A program made the position numbers and the translations under genes. Positions 38,257-46,754 of a stretch of DNA of 64,000 nucleotides are shown here, one piece after another. The stretch comes from Halomontanus rarus (GTDB lineage Archaea > Halobacteriota > Halobacteria > Halobacteriales > Natrialbaceae). The DNA lies in assembly GCF_017357405.1 (NCBI RefSeq), contig NZ_CP071598.1, forward strand, positions 744,001-808,000, written 5' to 3'. Each line of letters starts with the position of its first letter. Position 1 is the stretch's first letter. The notes below the pieces were generated by a model. That model saw nothing but the letters and a program-made list of their open reading frames with translations. It did no database searches and had not been told where the DNA came from.

Positions 38257-39060
38257 TCAGCGGTTCGCCTCGAGCCACTCGACGGCGAAGTCCACGAGTG
38301 CCCGCTGGTCCATCAGCTTCCCCGTCCCCACGCCGACCCGCCCTTCGACGAGCCCGACCTCCCGCTCGAACGCGGCCCCGAGGTCGGCGAAGTCGTCGGT
38401 GTCCTCTGCGATGTTCTCCATTTCGACCCACCTCCGGCGGCCGTCCTCGAGGATCGGTGCACCGTCCGTCACCCGCTCGATCGGGATCTCGGCCCGGTTC
38501 TCGGCGAGGTGTAGCGACGTGTTGGTGTCGTGTCCGACGCCGAGAAAGAGCACGTCGGCGTTCAGGTCGTACAGTCGCGCTAGCGGGGATCCATCGCCGA
38601 GTCGGTCGTCGAGGCCGTGGTCGGCGACGACGGACTCGGCCTCGGCCCCCCACGCGGCGAAGGAGACGGTGGGGTGGGCGCTCCGGCGGGTCTCCGGGTA
38701 GGTGCGAAAACACTCCGGAATCGCCCCCACCTGTGTCGGCGTGACCGCGGGCCGGTACGGCGGCATCGTCTCCCGGATCGTCTCCTCCCACTCGTCGGGG
38801 ACCGGCGGGTTCGACCAGTCGGCCGGATCGGAGTAGCTTCCGGAGTGCGTCGGCATCGCGATCGTCCCCGCGTCGGTCACGACCTCCTGCAAGGCGTCGA
38901 CGACTGCCGGCGGGCCGCCACAGACCCACCCGAGCGCGCTCAACGACGAGTGGACGAGTACCGTGTCGCCCGCCTCGAGACCCAGTTCGCGGAGATCGGT
39001 CGCCAGCGAAGGTACCGTGACCGGATCGTCGACCGATTCGACGGCGTGCTCTTCACCCAT
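38257..39060 (-). CDS. AAC(3)-family N-acetyltransferase
   Basis: 267 residues of the aminoglycoside 3-N-acetyltransferase/YokD fold. Family blocks: LVHSSLSALGWVCGG near 36-50, MPTHSGSYSDPADW near 70, RRSAHPTVSFAAWG near 124, and GVGHDTNTSLHLAE near 174, which contain the acetyl-CoA and catalytic residues. Archaea are naturally insensitive to most aminoglycosides, so the substrate is likely another amine. It is upstream of, and codirectional with, the AAA ATPase, but the palindrome between them argues for separate control. Confidence 0.88.
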   Translation of the reverse strand: MGEEHAVESVDDPVTVPSLATDLRELGLEAGDTVLVHSSLSALGWVCGGPPAVVDALQEVVTDAGTIAMPTHSGSYSDPADWSNPPVPDEWEETIRETMPPYRPAVTPTQVGAIPECFRTYPETRRSAHPTVSFAAWGAEAESVVADHGLDDRLGDGSPLARLYDLNADVLFLGVGHDTNTSLHLAENRAEIPIERVTDGAPILEDGRRRWVEMENIAEDTDDFADLGAAFEREVGLVEGRVGVGTGKLMDQRALVDFAVEWLEANR

Positions 39061-39412
39061 AGCGGCTTGGTCGCGTGTCCATCATTTCAGTGTTTGTATT
39101 GTCTGGTACTGATTGTCGCCGAACTCGATGGCGCTGCTCGCTGCCTCTCGGCCACCTTTCCTCGAAGGAGCGAGACGATCTCGAGACTCGGATACGGACT
39201 CGGTCACGAAACCCGCGATTTAGCCGACGAACTTTTCGGCCTCGGGACTGCCACTGGCGACCCGCTCGCTTCGTGACCGGCTGTTCGTGACGTTTATTTC
39301 GCACGTGAACGGCGCAAATCGCTCTTTTCTTCCACGTACAGTCGGGATAGAACGTCTCGGGTTGTACAGGTGAAAGACTTACCGCATCGGTATGCTCAGT
39401 ATAGAACAGTTA
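39061..39412. other. 352-base intergenic, start of AT-richer segment
   Basis: GC content falls about here and stays lower until about 45,100. I see no gene or RNA. The last 60 bases contain TATGCTCAGTATAG, without a gene start close by. Confidence 0.4.
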
Positions 39413-39799
39413 TCAGCTCATCTCTTTCAGAAACTCGGTAACGGGTTCCGTTTCCAATGTTTTGACGGTTTCGAGAGCAGGTGTTAGATCGTCACAAATT
39501 GGGGTCGGTGTTATCGCCCTGGTCTCCTGATCGTAGTTGATCAGATGAAAATCAGCCAGCCGTGGGACGACAGTGTGATGAAGCATAATTTCGTCACTAC
39601 TACTGTCAAAATAGTCATTGATATCTTCCAGATGAACAGTCCCTCCCTTTTCCGTCAAGAGATACAGTACGTAACGAGTTTGTTCGTCGGTAAGGAGCTG
39701 AAAGAAATCATCAAGGTCTATCGGAAGATCAGTCGAGGACACGAAATCCGAAGCCATGGCATCACGAGTAGTAGCGTATGGCTCGTTATCTGTTCCCAT
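39413..39799 (-). CDS. haloarchaeal winged-helix protein (DUF7344-like)
   Basis: 128 residues from the ATG at 39799; upstream frame codons look non-homologous. The core (about 28-105) reads as a winged helix: DDFFQLLTDEQTRYVLYLLTEKGG, then LEDINDYF and VVPRLADFHLINYDQETRAI, where the last part is the wing. This pattern is the common haloarchaeal DUF7344 regulator-like family, of unknown targets. A related protein is encoded at 42261-42629, so two family members lie within 3 kb. Confidence 0.7.
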   Translation of the reverse strand: MGTDNEPYATTRDAMASDFVSSTDLPIDLDDFFQLLTDEQTRYVLYLLTEKGGTVHLEDINDYFDSSSDEIMLHHTVVPRLADFHLINYDQETRAITPTPICDDLTPALETVKTLETEPVTEFLKEMS

Positions 39800-40026
39800 A
39801 ACAGAAGACAGGCGATGTAGAAATGATAACCGCTTACCCAAATGGTGTTGGCTGTGAGGATACGGATAAACCAAAGGAGATACTTAGCGTAGATTCGAAC
39901 TGATCAGTTCGCTTCGCAAACTGAGCGAAAATCTGTGTCGATAGAGCGACAGAGAAGACCATAACTGAAATTCCCGAAAAACTCATCAATGAAATCAGAA
40001 TAGGGGTTCGTATAGAACCCGCTCAC

Positions 40027-41274
40027 ATGACATTTGATCCGCCCCGTTCCCGGATGACCCGCCGCCAAACACTCCAACTTACCGCGTCGGCGGTGCTCGT
40101 TGGTTCGACTGCTGGCTGTCTCGGAGCGAGCCACGCTGATAATAACGAGTCTACCGACTCAATATCCGGCTGGCCAATGCAGTCACGAGACAGGGTAAAC
40201 AGCGGCCACAACCCCGACTTCTCGACACCCAACGTGGAGACTGACGAACGGTGGTCGGTTTCATTCGACGAGTCCTTCGAATGGCATCTCTCGCCGCTCG
40301 TCGCAGATGGCGTCGTCTTCGTTCCAAGCCGGTCCGACCACCGGTTATACGCGTTCGACGCTGCCAGCGGAGACGAACGCTGGCACTTCGACGTTGACGA
40401 CTATATTCTCTTCACACCGTGTCTTCACGGGAAGACCATCTATGTGATAGACGAGAGCAATACTGTGACTGCGATCTCGACGGACACTGGAGACGAACGA
40501 TGGACGACAGAGATACCGTCCGAATGGGGTCCCCGTCTACGAGGCGCGCCGACGACCGATGGCGATCGTGTGTATATCTGTGCTACCACACCGTTCACCG
40601 TCTACTCGCTCGACACGGACACTGGGGACGAAGCGTGGCATACCGAATTCGAAGGTGACTTCGGGATGAAACCTGCAGTCGTCGACGAGACAGTATACGT
40701 GACGAGACCGGACAGTGTCGTTGCCCTCGATTCCGAAACCGGAGACGAGCAGTCGCGATTCAACACCGACCGGCGCATCGTGACTCCACCATCGATCGAC
40801 GACGATCAATTGTATGTCGTCGCAGTCTCAGAACTCGTCGCATTCGATCTCGAGAACGGCGACAGTAATTGGACTCTCGAATTGGATACGACGGACTGGA
40901 ACGAGCGGAGCGGAACCGTCGGGAGACGAACCCCGCTCGCCGTTGACGATGACGCTGTCTATGTCCCATACCTCACACCAGGATCGGAGCTCTACAGAAC
41001 GGACAACTCGATACTCGTCGCCATAAACAAAGATGGGGAAGAACGCTGGACCGTCGAAACCGAAGAGGAAATTCAGAGCGGACTCTCTGTCGGAGATGGT
41101 GCAGTTCACGCTGCGAGCGACCACGGGGTTTTTGCATTTGAGACCGAAGATGGTAATCGGCGATGGCACGTCGAGACTGACACCGAAAAACCGTTTCCGG
41201 GAACGACGCCAGTACTCGTCGATGATGCTGTGTACGTCGGCGTTGGGGAGACGCTGTACGCGCTCGGTGGATAG
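40027..41274 (+). CDS. PQQ-like beta-propeller lipoprotein
   Basis: 415 residues. Tat signal with TRRQTLQLTAS and lipobox TAGC (about residues 31-34), then a seven- to eight-bladed propeller with repeated GDERW tryptophan-docking motifs (for example ASGDERWHF, DTGDERWTT, DTGDEAWHT, KDGEERWTV, EDGNRRWHV). Such proteins are BamB-like or PQQ-dehydrogenase-like surface proteins; the repeat tryptophans are visible but the PQQ catalytic residues are not identifiable, so it is likely structural or binding. An ATG at 40054 (MTRRQ) is an alternative start. It precedes the Bat-type regulator gene convergently. Confidence 0.85.
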   Translation: MTFDPPRSRMTRRQTLQLTASAVLVGSTAGCLGASHADNNESTDSISGWPMQSRDRVNSGHNPDFSTPNVETDERWSVSFDESFEWHLSPLVADGVVFVPSRSDHRLYAFDAASGDERWHFDVDDYILFTPCLHGKTIYVIDESNTVTAISTDTGDERWTTEIPSEWGPRLRGAPTTDGDRVYICATTPFTVYSLDTDTGDEAWHTEFEGDFGMKPAVVDETVYVTRPDSVVALDSETGDEQSRFNTDRRIVTPPSIDDDQLYVVAVSELVAFDLENGDSNWTLELDTTDWNERSGTVGRRTPLAVDDDAVYVPYLTPGSELYRTDNSILVAINKDGEERWTVETEEEIQSGLSVGDGAVHAASDHGVFAFETEDGNRRWHVETDTEKPFPGTTPVLVDDAVYVGVGETLYALGG

Positions 41275-41381
41275 CAGCCGTCTAGGGTGATGAACTCTCT
41301 GAGGTCTCCTTCTATGCTGAGCGATCTCCCTGAGATCTATTCAGCAGAAGCGAGGTTGTATCTGACGAGATAGACGCAGAT

Positions 41382-41443
41382 CCATATAGCAAACCACTGT
41401 ACTTCCCTGCAGCTGAACTCAGATCGGTTCTCCTGCTTGGTAT
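41382..41443. repeat. 62-bp dispersed repeat, copy 1
   Basis: CCATATAGCAAACCACTGT followed by 43 similar bases; 53 of 62 positions match copy 2 at 42784-42845, with mostly transition differences. It lies in the convergent gap between the propeller gene and the Bat-type regulator. No terminal inverted repeats are obvious. Confidence 0.7.
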
Positions 41444-41510
41444 CGAGTATGTCTCCATCGTGGGTTCCAAATTCAACGAACCCCACGTTCAAATCGCCAC
41501 GCTGGCGTTA

Positions 41511-42167
41511 CTAAGACTCGGAAGTGCTAGGATAAACGGTCTGTACGATAAGCGTCTTTACCGCACGGCGAAGTCGTTCCGAGGTCGCCGTTTCTGAAAC
41601 TCCGAGATACTCGCCAAACTCAGCGAGTGAACAGTCCCGGGGGATCTCAAAATATCCGCAGTCAATAGCCCCCACAAGCGTTTCGCGCTGTCGTTTCGTC
41701 AATTCGTAACCCGGTTCATCAAAGGACTCCTGCTCATTGTATAGTTTGGTTAAGTCGAATCCGATCCCGTGCTCACGACAAAAACCGTGGAACCGAACAA
41801 AGGATGCCCGGTCAGGAAACGTCGCTCGAAACTCCCAGCCTTCGTGGGACGCGGTCAGATTCTGAATCACTCCTCCTTCCTCGACGACCAACGGGTAAAT
41901 ACTGGTACTCAACCCTTCGCCAACGAGTTCTGTTTGATACAACCGGCGATCCTCTATTTCAACCACCTGGGAGAGGTCCTCAGCCGTCGGATCCTCGCTA
42001 ACAGCACTTTCAAACGCCTCGAAATCACCGCCCTCTGCCCAGACAAGGATCCGGACTCGGCGGTCATCGGTGGCGTCCGACCGCTCCCACGTAATCTCCA
42101 TCTCCGGTACTTGATTCAATGCCTTCCTCAAGATCGGATGGTCTAGCCGAAATTCGACGATAATCAT
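41511..42167 (-). CDS. Bat-type HTH transcriptional regulator
   Basis: 218 residues: an N-terminal haloarchaeal sensor-like domain (about 1-150) and the C-terminal HTH_10 domain (about 158-212) with LTKRQRETLVGAIDCGYFEIPR and LAEFGEYLGVSETATSERLRRA, diagnostic of the bacterio-opsin activator family. These proteins control local operons, but targets cannot be assigned. It is divergent from the DUF7344-like gene at 42261, with 93 bases between the starts, and both are flanked by copies of the 62-bp repeat. Confidence 0.88.
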   Translation of the reverse strand: MIIVEFRLDHPILRKALNQVPEMEITWERSDATDDRRVRILVWAEGGDFEAFESAVSEDPTAEDLSQVVEIEDRRLYQTELVGEGLSTSIYPLVVEEGGVIQNLTASHEGWEFRATFPDRASFVRFHGFCREHGIGFDLTKLYNEQESFDEPGYELTKRQRETLVGAIDCGYFEIPRDCSLAEFGEYLGVSETATSERLRRAVKTLIVQTVYPSTSES

Positions 42168-42260
42168 GGAGGTCAGTAGTGAGATACGAGCTCAGGGGCT
42201 TAAAAGAGCAGGAGTATTTCTGCCGAGTGCTGAACTTGTTTGACGGCTATTTCTCACACC

Positions 42261-42629
42261 ATGACCAGGGAAATTGGACACCCCCACGTCGACCTGCTCT
42301 TTGATGCGCTGAGCGATCATCGCCGCCGCCAGATTTTGACCTATATGCATACCTCCAGAGAGGATTCCTTCAACTTCGACGATCTTGTCCAGATAATTGC
42401 CAACCAAAATAACGAAACTTCTGACGTCTCTCAGAAACAACGAAAAAGGGTGAAACTGACTCTTCACCACCGACACTTGCCGAAATTGGATGATGCCGGA
42501 CTCATCGAATATGACCACAGAAACGGCGATATCAGATATCGAGGGACTGCTGATAGCGAGCTCATCGACATACCCAAACTCTTGAACTCCACGAACGAAT
42601 CAGCTGGCAGTCTCGATCAATTGAAGTAG
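42261..42629 (+). CDS. haloarchaeal winged-helix protein (DUF7344-like)
   Basis: 122 residues from the ATG at 42261; a TTG seven codons earlier is possible. The core FDALSDHRRRQILTYM, FDDLVQII, KLTLHHRHLPKLDDAGLIEYDHRNGDIRY reads as a winged helix with a C-terminal wing, matching the family of the protein at 39413-39799. It is divergent from the Bat-type regulator, so the pair may control each other. Confidence 0.7.
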   Translation: MTREIGHPHVDLLFDALSDHRRRQILTYMHTSREDSFNFDDLVQIIANQNNETSDVSQKQRKRVKLTLHHRHLPKLDDAGLIEYDHRNGDIRYRGTADSELIDIPKLLNSTNESAGSLDQLK

Positions 42630-42986
42630 GATCCCGCAAGTTTCGATAAGTGTGGACCCGAAGTTGCCAAGACTGACAGAGATTGGGAAATCAATCTTCT
42701 CTGTATGATATGCGCTTTGTTTCAATCTATCTCCCCCAAAACCATCGGAATCTGACATGAGCCACAGTGTTGAACTTACAGACCCATATAGCAAACCACT
42801 GTGCTTCTCTGTAGCCGATTGCAGATCGATTCTCCTGCTTAGTATAGGTAGTACAGTTATCGGCGGGAGATTCCACCTCTCTGGATGCTGTCAAGATCGG
42901 CCTGCTGAATACAGAGTCTGAATGCAGCACTTCTCTGTTGGCGTACCTGATGTGGTTATCTGCTTATACCGCGTATATTCACTGTT
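42630..42986. other. 357-base intergenic carrying repeat copy 2
   Basis: No gene. It contains the 62-bp repeat copy at 42784-42845 and, at the right end, CTTATACCGCGTATATTC (42963-42980), an AT-rich promoter-like element just before the hydrolase ATG at 42987. Confidence 0.45.
42784..42845. repeat. 62-bp dispersed repeat, copy 2
   Basis: Same orientation as copy 1 (41382-41443), 53/62 identical, same length with no gaps. The two copies flank the divergent regulator pair. Confidence 0.7.
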
Positions 42987-43784
42987 ATGCCACTCATCCA
43001 CTGCAACGGCGCAGACATCTATTATGAGGATCACGGAACGGGGGAATCGATCCTCTTCCTCCATGGCGCGTGGGCAGGGTGCCGGTATTTTGAGGCCCAG
43101 CTAACCGGCCTTTCCACCGAGTACCGCACAATCGCATTCGACTTTCGAGGACACGGTCGGTCGGGGAAGACGGAAACCGGTCATACCCTCGCACAATACG
43201 CCCGAGATGTTCACGCCATACTTGATCACTTCGCTCTCAATGATGTCGTCATCGTGGGTTGGTCGCTTGGCGCGATTGTCTCGTGGGAGTATATCGACCG
43301 GTTTGGTACCGAACGAGTGCGAGCGCTCATTGATGTGGACATGGAGCCAGCACCGATGCAACAGGACGACAACGAGTACGGGTCGTACACCGTCGACGGA
43401 CTTGCAGATCTTCACCGTCGTATTCAATCGGATCCGGTAGAAGTCATCGAAGGGACGATTGATCTGCTGCTCAAGGACGCATCTTCCCGGGAATTGCGAA
43501 CGATGATGTTCGACGAAATGTCTCGGTCGCCTCCATCGATCAAGAGCGCGATGCTCCTCGAGTTGCTCTGCGATTACCGTGAAATCTTACCTGCCATTGA
43601 CGTTCCGACGCTCGTCTGCGCTGGAGCAGATGAGAAGTGGCGGAGCGTCCCGGCGGTGAAGTACGCAGCGGAACTTATCCCGGACGCTCAATTCGAGTTA
43701 TTCGAAGAGAGTGGGCATTGTCTAACCGTCGAGGAACCGGAGCGATTCAATCAGGTAGTACGCGATTTCGTCGAATCACTCTGA
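42987..43784 (+). CDS. alpha/beta hydrolase
   Basis: 265 residues of the classical fold. Oxyanion motif LFLHGAWAG near 24-32, nucleophile elbow GWSLGA with Ser93, acid Asp215 in CAGADEKW, and base His244 in ESGHCLTVEEP. Length and lack of signal suggest a cytoplasmic esterase, lactonase or haloperoxidase-like enzyme; substrate unknown. Its stop is 15 bases before the left end of the insertion sequence, so any downstream partner gene may have been displaced. Confidence 0.9.
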   Translation: MPLIHCNGADIYYEDHGTGESILFLHGAWAGCRYFEAQLTGLSTEYRTIAFDFRGHGRSGKTETGHTLAQYARDVHAILDHFALNDVVIVGWSLGAIVSWEYIDRFGTERVRALIDVDMEPAPMQQDDNEYGSYTVDGLADLHRRIQSDPVEVIEGTIDLLLKDASSRELRTMMFDEMSRSPPSIKSAMLLELLCDYREILPAIDVPTLVCAGADEKWRSVPAVKYAAELIPDAQFELFEESGHCLTVEEPERFNQVVRDFVESL

Positions 43785-43798
43785 TGGATACGCGCTAT

Positions 43799-44734
43799 GG
43801 GGCTTGTTTAGACGCGTGAGATCAATGGTGTCAGAGCTTCACGGCTTGCTCGATGTTTCTGACGGCAGCCTTTAGGACGAGCTCTCTGAACTGGCCAAAC
43901 CACGTTCTGGCCCGCAATGTCTCGCCGAACCGATGCTTCAGCGCGAAGAAAATTGCCTCGACGATCGACCGGCGGTGATAGACGTTCTCGTCGTGGCGAG
44001 CGTTGTGCGCTTTGTCGAGTGCGTAGAACTCACGATGTTTGATCACCGGGCGGATGCCAGCCTCCCTGAGTTCGTGCCGGAGCGCGTCCCAGTCGTAGCT
44101 TTTGTCGGCGGTGATCGTGGTCAGTCGTGCCAGATTTCTCCTGAGTACCTGCCGTCCAACCTGAGTGTCGTGGGGCTGTTTCATCGAACAATGAATGTCG
44201 AGGATGACGCTGGTATCGCAATCGATGAGTGCTGTCGTCTTGATATCGTCAAAGTTGTAGCCGACACGAAGCACGTAGTGACGGCTGGCTTGATGGCGTT
44301 TGAAGCCAGTTGCGTCGATCGCCTGAACGTCGCCGAGTTCGTGCAGAGAGACAGATAGCCGCAGCAAAACCCGCCAGATCCGCATTTTGAGATCCTGTTT
44401 TCGCGTACAGACGGTCGTGAAATCCGGAAGCTGATCCACCGCAAGACCGAGTTTAGCGACGATTCCGGGCATTTCGTACAGAATATCGAGCAACCGGCGG
44501 TAGGGCTGGTTCAGATACTCTCTGAGACAGTGAATCGAGATGATCACCTAGTCAGCGTAGCCGCCGTCACCCTTCTTGATCACTGGTGCTGGCTCGCCTA
44601 TGACAGCGTTCTGGGACAAATCGACGCATCGGTCGGTAAAACGAGCGAGTTGAGACGGCATACCCGTCGCTTCCTCACTCAACTCCACATAATCCCGGTC
44701 GAGATGCCAATTGACCGGCGTCTAAACACGGCCC
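43799..44734 (-). mobile_element. IS5-family (ISH1-group-like) insertion sequence
   Basis: 936 bp. The ends are imperfect inverted repeats, GGGGCTTGTTTAGACGC on the left and GGGCCGTGTTTAGACGC (reverse complement) on the right. They are flanked by the direct repeat GCGCTAT (43792-43798 and 44735-44741; eight bases, CGCGCTAT, if the right repeat is one base shorter). Intact ends and target duplication mean a fairly recent insertion. The single gene is a DDE transposase interrupted by an amber codon. Confidence 0.88.
43831..44661 (-). pseudogene. IS5-family transposase with in-frame amber stop
   Basis: The frame starts at the ATG at 44661 (MPSQLARFTDRCVD...) and reads through 37 codons to a TAG at 44548-44550, then continues in the same frame for 238 codons. 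The segment GGYAD*VIISIHCL suggests that TAG replaced a TGG (Trp), as expected at this position in related ISH transposases. The DDE residues remain: Asp in AIDATGFKR, Asp in TADKSYDWD and Glu in SIVEAIFFALK. A restart at the GTG at 44547 would omit the N-terminal region. The element is therefore probably inactive unless read through or helped in trans. Confidence 0.85.
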
Positions 44735-44887
44735 GCGCTATGTATTCAGCACGGTTCTGCTCACGTCACCGATAGATGATAGAAGTATCAGCGTTAGATT
44801 CGCACGTATACGAAGCAAAGTCCGGCTGACTTCACGAGAATTCTTCGATAGAGATAATATCGACAAACAAGCTGGAATCCGTGGAAT

Positions 44888-45103
44888 TCAAGCCTGCTGT
44901 TGACTGTAACGCATAATCCACATCGACATTGGGATACTAGCTGCGACCAGTCCGTACACCGCACCCATGATCGGTTCGATGCCGAGTGACGGAGCGAGTA
45001 GATATCCCCCGATAAATCCAATCGGATCGAAAATAAGCGCGAGTATCAGTATCTGTTGTCCGAACGGTTTCGACTCGAGCCAACGGAAGCTGGACGTGGA
45101 CAT
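44888..45103 (-). CDS. small two-helix membrane protein, unknown function
   Basis: 71 residues from an ATG at 45103. Short polar start (MSTSSFRWLESKPFG), then two hydrophobic helices (about 17-38 and 45-63), the first with a GFIGGYLLAP turn. It lies just beyond the insertion sequence in the AT-richer stretch. No family recognised. Confidence 0.5.
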   Translation of the reverse strand: MSTSSFRWLESKPFGQQILILALIFDPIGFIGGYLLAPSLGIEPIMGAVYGLVAASIPMSMWIMRYSQQQA

Positions 45104-45350
45104 AAGTGGTATAGATACACGTTAACACGATACGTGATATGTCTTCTGATCGTGATTGAACGCCTTCATTTTAATCAGTTCGCGGCTACACGTAGTATTG
45201 CTCTTCTTTACAGCCGACCACGGACTGACTCTTACGCTTCGGTCGACGCTCGGCCTGACAAAACTGGAGTACCGACTCCTGTTACAGGATGCAATTTCCC
45301 CATTCCCGTCCCCGTCTCCGTCCTACGCCGAATCCGTCACGCTCCGTCGG

Positions 45351-46568
45351 TTACCACGCTCGCTCGAGCACGCCCTCGATCTCCTCGTTCGTCGGCTCGA
45401 GTCCCGCCGGCGCGTTGTCCATCATCCCGTCGGCCAGAATCGCCTCGGCGACGTCGGGGAGCTCGCTTTGTCCGGGGCCGTCGACGTCCCTGAGGCGCGA
45501 GGGGAGGCCGAGCGCGTCGCCGACATCGTCGACGCAGTCGACGATCGCCGCCGCCGGCTCCTCGGCCTCGGATACCCCCAGCGCCTCGGCGAGCAGGTCG
45601 CGTCGCCCGTCGACGTGCTCGAAGAGGTACTCGAGGACGGGCGGTGCGACGATGGCGTGTGCCGCGCCCTGCTGGACGTCGTACGTTCGCGTGAGTCCGT
45701 GGCCGAAGGCGTGGACGATCGAGAGCGTCGACTCGGCCGGTCTCGAGATGCCGTACTGGACGAGGAGGATGCCCTCGACGAGAGTCTCGAAGGTCTCGTC
45801 GTCGTCGGATCCACTGCCGAACGCCAGCAGCCCGTCCTGCAGTTTCCCGAGCCCGCGTATCGCCGTCGCGTCGGTGATCGGCGTCGCGTTGCGGGCGTAG
45901 AGGGACTCGACCCCCTTGTCGAACCCGTTCATCGCCGACGCGGCGAGGATCGACCGCGGCGTCGTCGCGACCAGCTCCGGATCGGCGAACACCGCCGCGG
46001 GCATCAGTTGCGGGTCGCCGACGCCGCCGCCGATTTCGTCGTCGACCAGTCCGGACGAGGGTGAGGCCGTGACGCCGGCGACCATCGAGAGGTCGGCGCC
46101 GGCCAGCGTCGTCGGAATCGCGACGACTGGTGGGAGGCCGCCGTCGGGAACGGCGATCGTCCCGGTTTCGGCGAGTTCCCGTCCGACGACAGCGGGAGAG
46201 CGATCGGACGCGGCGAGGACGCTGATAACTTTCGCCGTATCGAGGCTGCTCCCGCCGCCCAGACTCACGAGCACGTCCGCCTCGACCGCCCGCATGCGCT
46301 CGAGGCCGTCGACGGCGGTCTCGAGGCGCTTTTCGGGCGTCGTCTCCGCGAACACGCCCGCGAGCCGGTCGCCGAGCCCCTCCGTCACTGGATCGATCAC
46401 CGCCGGCGTGCTCCCGACGGTCGAGCCGCAGACGACGAGTGCCCGGTCGAACCCCTGCGCGGCGAGTTCGGTCTCGAGGGCGTCGACGCAGCCGGGGCCG
46501 GCTCTGAGGACCGCTGGTTCGTACTCGAATCGGAACGACGGGTCCGTTCGCGCGTTCGGCTCGGTCAT
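45351..46568 (-). CDS. iron-containing alcohol dehydrogenase
   Basis: 405 residues, group III dehydrogenase. NAD-binding GGGSSLDTAK near 113-122; metal ligands in the C-terminal half, including IVHAFGHGLTRTYDV and GAAHAIVAP. Maleylacetate reductases, glycerol dehydrogenases and lactaldehyde reductases share this layout, and the variant here (TTLAGADLSMVAGVT) looks closest to the maleylacetate reductase-like branch, which is a judgement by eye. It is divergent from the amidohydrolase gene, with about 190 bases between starts, suggesting a common pathway. Confidence 0.87.
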   Translation of the reverse strand: MTEPNARTDPSFRFEYEPAVLRAGPGCVDALETELAAQGFDRALVVCGSTVGSTPAVIDPVTEGLGDRLAGVFAETTPEKRLETAVDGLERMRAVEADVLVSLGGGSSLDTAKVISVLAASDRSPAVVGRELAETGTIAVPDGGLPPVVAIPTTLAGADLSMVAGVTASPSSGLVDDEIGGGVGDPQLMPAAVFADPELVATTPRSILAASAMNGFDKGVESLYARNATPITDATAIRGLGKLQDGLLAFGSGSDDDETFETLVEGILLVQYGISRPAESTLSIVHAFGHGLTRTYDVQQGAAHAIVAPPVLEYLFEHVDGRRDLLAEALGVSEAEEPAAAIVDCVDDVGDALGLPSRLRDVDGPGQSELPDVAEAILADGMMDNAPAGLEPTNEEIEGVLERAW

Positions 46569-46729
46569 GCGAACCCGTACGCCGTTCGCACTGATAACAG
46601 TCGACGGTCGCGGCGACCGAGTCGCGATGGCCCCTTCCGGGCCGCGGTCACTCGAGTCGCAGGTCGGTACCGGATCGAAGACTCGAAGCGGCTCGAGTCC
46701 GCCTCGGTGGCGAACGTGACGGTGCCAAG

Positions 46730-46739
46730 CTATTTACTC
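46730..46739 (+). promoter_or_regulatory. TATA element of the amidohydrolase gene
   Basis: CTATTTACTC lies about 20-27 bases before two consecutive GTG codons (46755 and 46761), the geometry of a leaderless transcript. This element is inside the longest open frame from 46707, which argues against the earlier start. Confidence 0.5.
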
Positions 46740-46754
46740 GTCGAATCCGACGTC

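Noticed and set aside
43831..44547. Intact 238-residue transposase
   Set aside because: The frame continues upstream beyond the stop to an ATG with homologous sequence. The shorter product lacks the N-terminal part and starts on a GTG right after the amber codon.
44547..44550. Pyrrolysine or other recoding at the transposase TAG
   Set aside because: Haloarchaea are not known to use amber recoding, and a one-base change from a Trp codon explains it. Listed as a disrupted gene instead.
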